Part shown: one piece after another, positions 63,680 through 64,000 of the stretch
How the letters are laid out: each line of letters starts with the position of its first letter
How positions within the stretch are numbered: the first letter of the stretch is position 1
Assembly (NCBI GenBank): GCA_023393165.1
Contig: JAEWMJ010000056.1
Location: forward strand, 122,067-186,066
From: Bacillota bacterium
GTDB taxonomy: Bacteria > Bacillota > Clostridia > Christensenellales > Christensenellaceae
Reading direction: 5' to 3'
Length of the DNA stretch: 64,000 nucleotides
Translations under genes and position numbers: made by a program
The notes under the pieces: model-generated
Database searches by the model: none
Told to the model about the DNA's origin: nothing
The model's input: only the letters and a program-made list of their open reading frames with translations

Positions 63680-64000
63680 TTACTTTTTTGGAAGATGAAT
63701 GCATTTCCCCGCCGCGTCGGCCGCGGCCTCCATCATCGCCTCGGAATAGGTGGGATGCGCGTGTATGATGCGCGCCATTTCCTCGCCGGTTACTTCCATG
63801 CTCATCAGTAAGGACGCTTCGTTTACCATCTCGGCGGCGCCGGGCCCTATGATGTGCACGCCCAGTATCTCTCCGTACTTTTTTTCGCTGATTATTTTGA
63901 CAAATCCTGCACCTTCGCCTGAAGCCAGCGCCCTGCCGTTGGCGGCAAACGGGAATTTTCCGATCTTCACATCATGGCTCCGTCTTGCCTCCGCCTCGGT
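63680..64000 (-). CDS. lpdA: Dihydrolipoyl dehydrogenase, C-terminal part
   Basis: The last 106 codons of a second E3 gene; the frame stays open to the window edge. It has FPFAANGRALASGEGAGFVKI, the dimer-domain strand EILGVHIIGPGAAEMVNE and the active-site HAHPTYSEAM with the His-Glu pair. It differs clearly from the E3 at 10215-11579. The rest of its operon is beyond the right edge, so its complex is unknown. Confidence 0.93.
   Translation of the reverse strand, partial: TEAEARRSHDVKIGKFPFAANGRALASGEGAGFVKIISEKKYGEILGVHIIGPGAAEMVNEASLLMSMEVTGEEMARIIHAHPTYSEAMMEAAADAAGKCIHLPKK

Overview
The window reads as chromosome of a spore-forming, Gram-positive anaerobe of class Clostridia. It carries spo0A, spoIID, a spoIIQ-type M23 peptidase, a sipL-like spore morphogenesis gene, germination genes and DUF1540 proteins. 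Promoters have clear TTGNNN/TATAAT boxes and ribosome sites are strong GGAGG. Family and genus cannot be fixed from the sequence. No rRNA or CRISPR array was seen.

Layout. 1-4,960 is accessory DNA: the start of parB, parA, five small AT-rich genes (one a lone MNT nucleotidyltransferase) and an IS1182-type insertion sequence. It ends at an intact tRNA-Ser(CGA) that sits next to the broken 5' half of a second tRNA-Ser, which looks like the edge of an integrative element. 5,210-18,840 holds a lipoprotein, rmuC, a DUF2089 pair, a three-gene 2-oxoacid dehydrogenase operon (E2, E3, fused E1), a DUF2284 gene with an ogt remnant, a phosphohexomutase, spoIID/spoIIQ and an sdpR-sdpI pair. 18,900-26,410 is a leftward operon DUF1015-lysC-AEC transporter-purL. 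26,513-29,297 is leuS behind a large palindromic leader. 29,418-35,534 holds a MocR regulator divergent from an EamA transporter and a B3/4 protein, then gerB/gerC without gerA, and two DUF1540 genes. 35,593-41,059 is a six-gene leftward operon from queT to pepF. 41,165-48,935 carries a histidinol-phosphatase-like gene, uppP, ychF, and an ABC exporter divergent from a two-component system. 49,041-58,768 carries a MecA-like penicillin-binding lipoprotein, yabE-rsmA, a cluster of four DnaA boxes, spo0A, a sipL-like gene and the potassium uptake pair ktrB-ktrA. 59,046-63,557 is a molybdenum hydroxylase operon lying between an intact tRNA-Ser(GGA) and a damaged second copy of its 3' half. The window ends inside a second dihydrolipoyl dehydrogenase gene.

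The most unusual material is around the tRNAs and in non-coding DNA: a possible exchange of tRNA-Ser(CGA) at an element edge that leaves the old promoter in use, a tRNA-bounded hydroxylase islet, a 277-bp palindrome filling the leuS leader, and the DnaA-box cluster beside spo0A.
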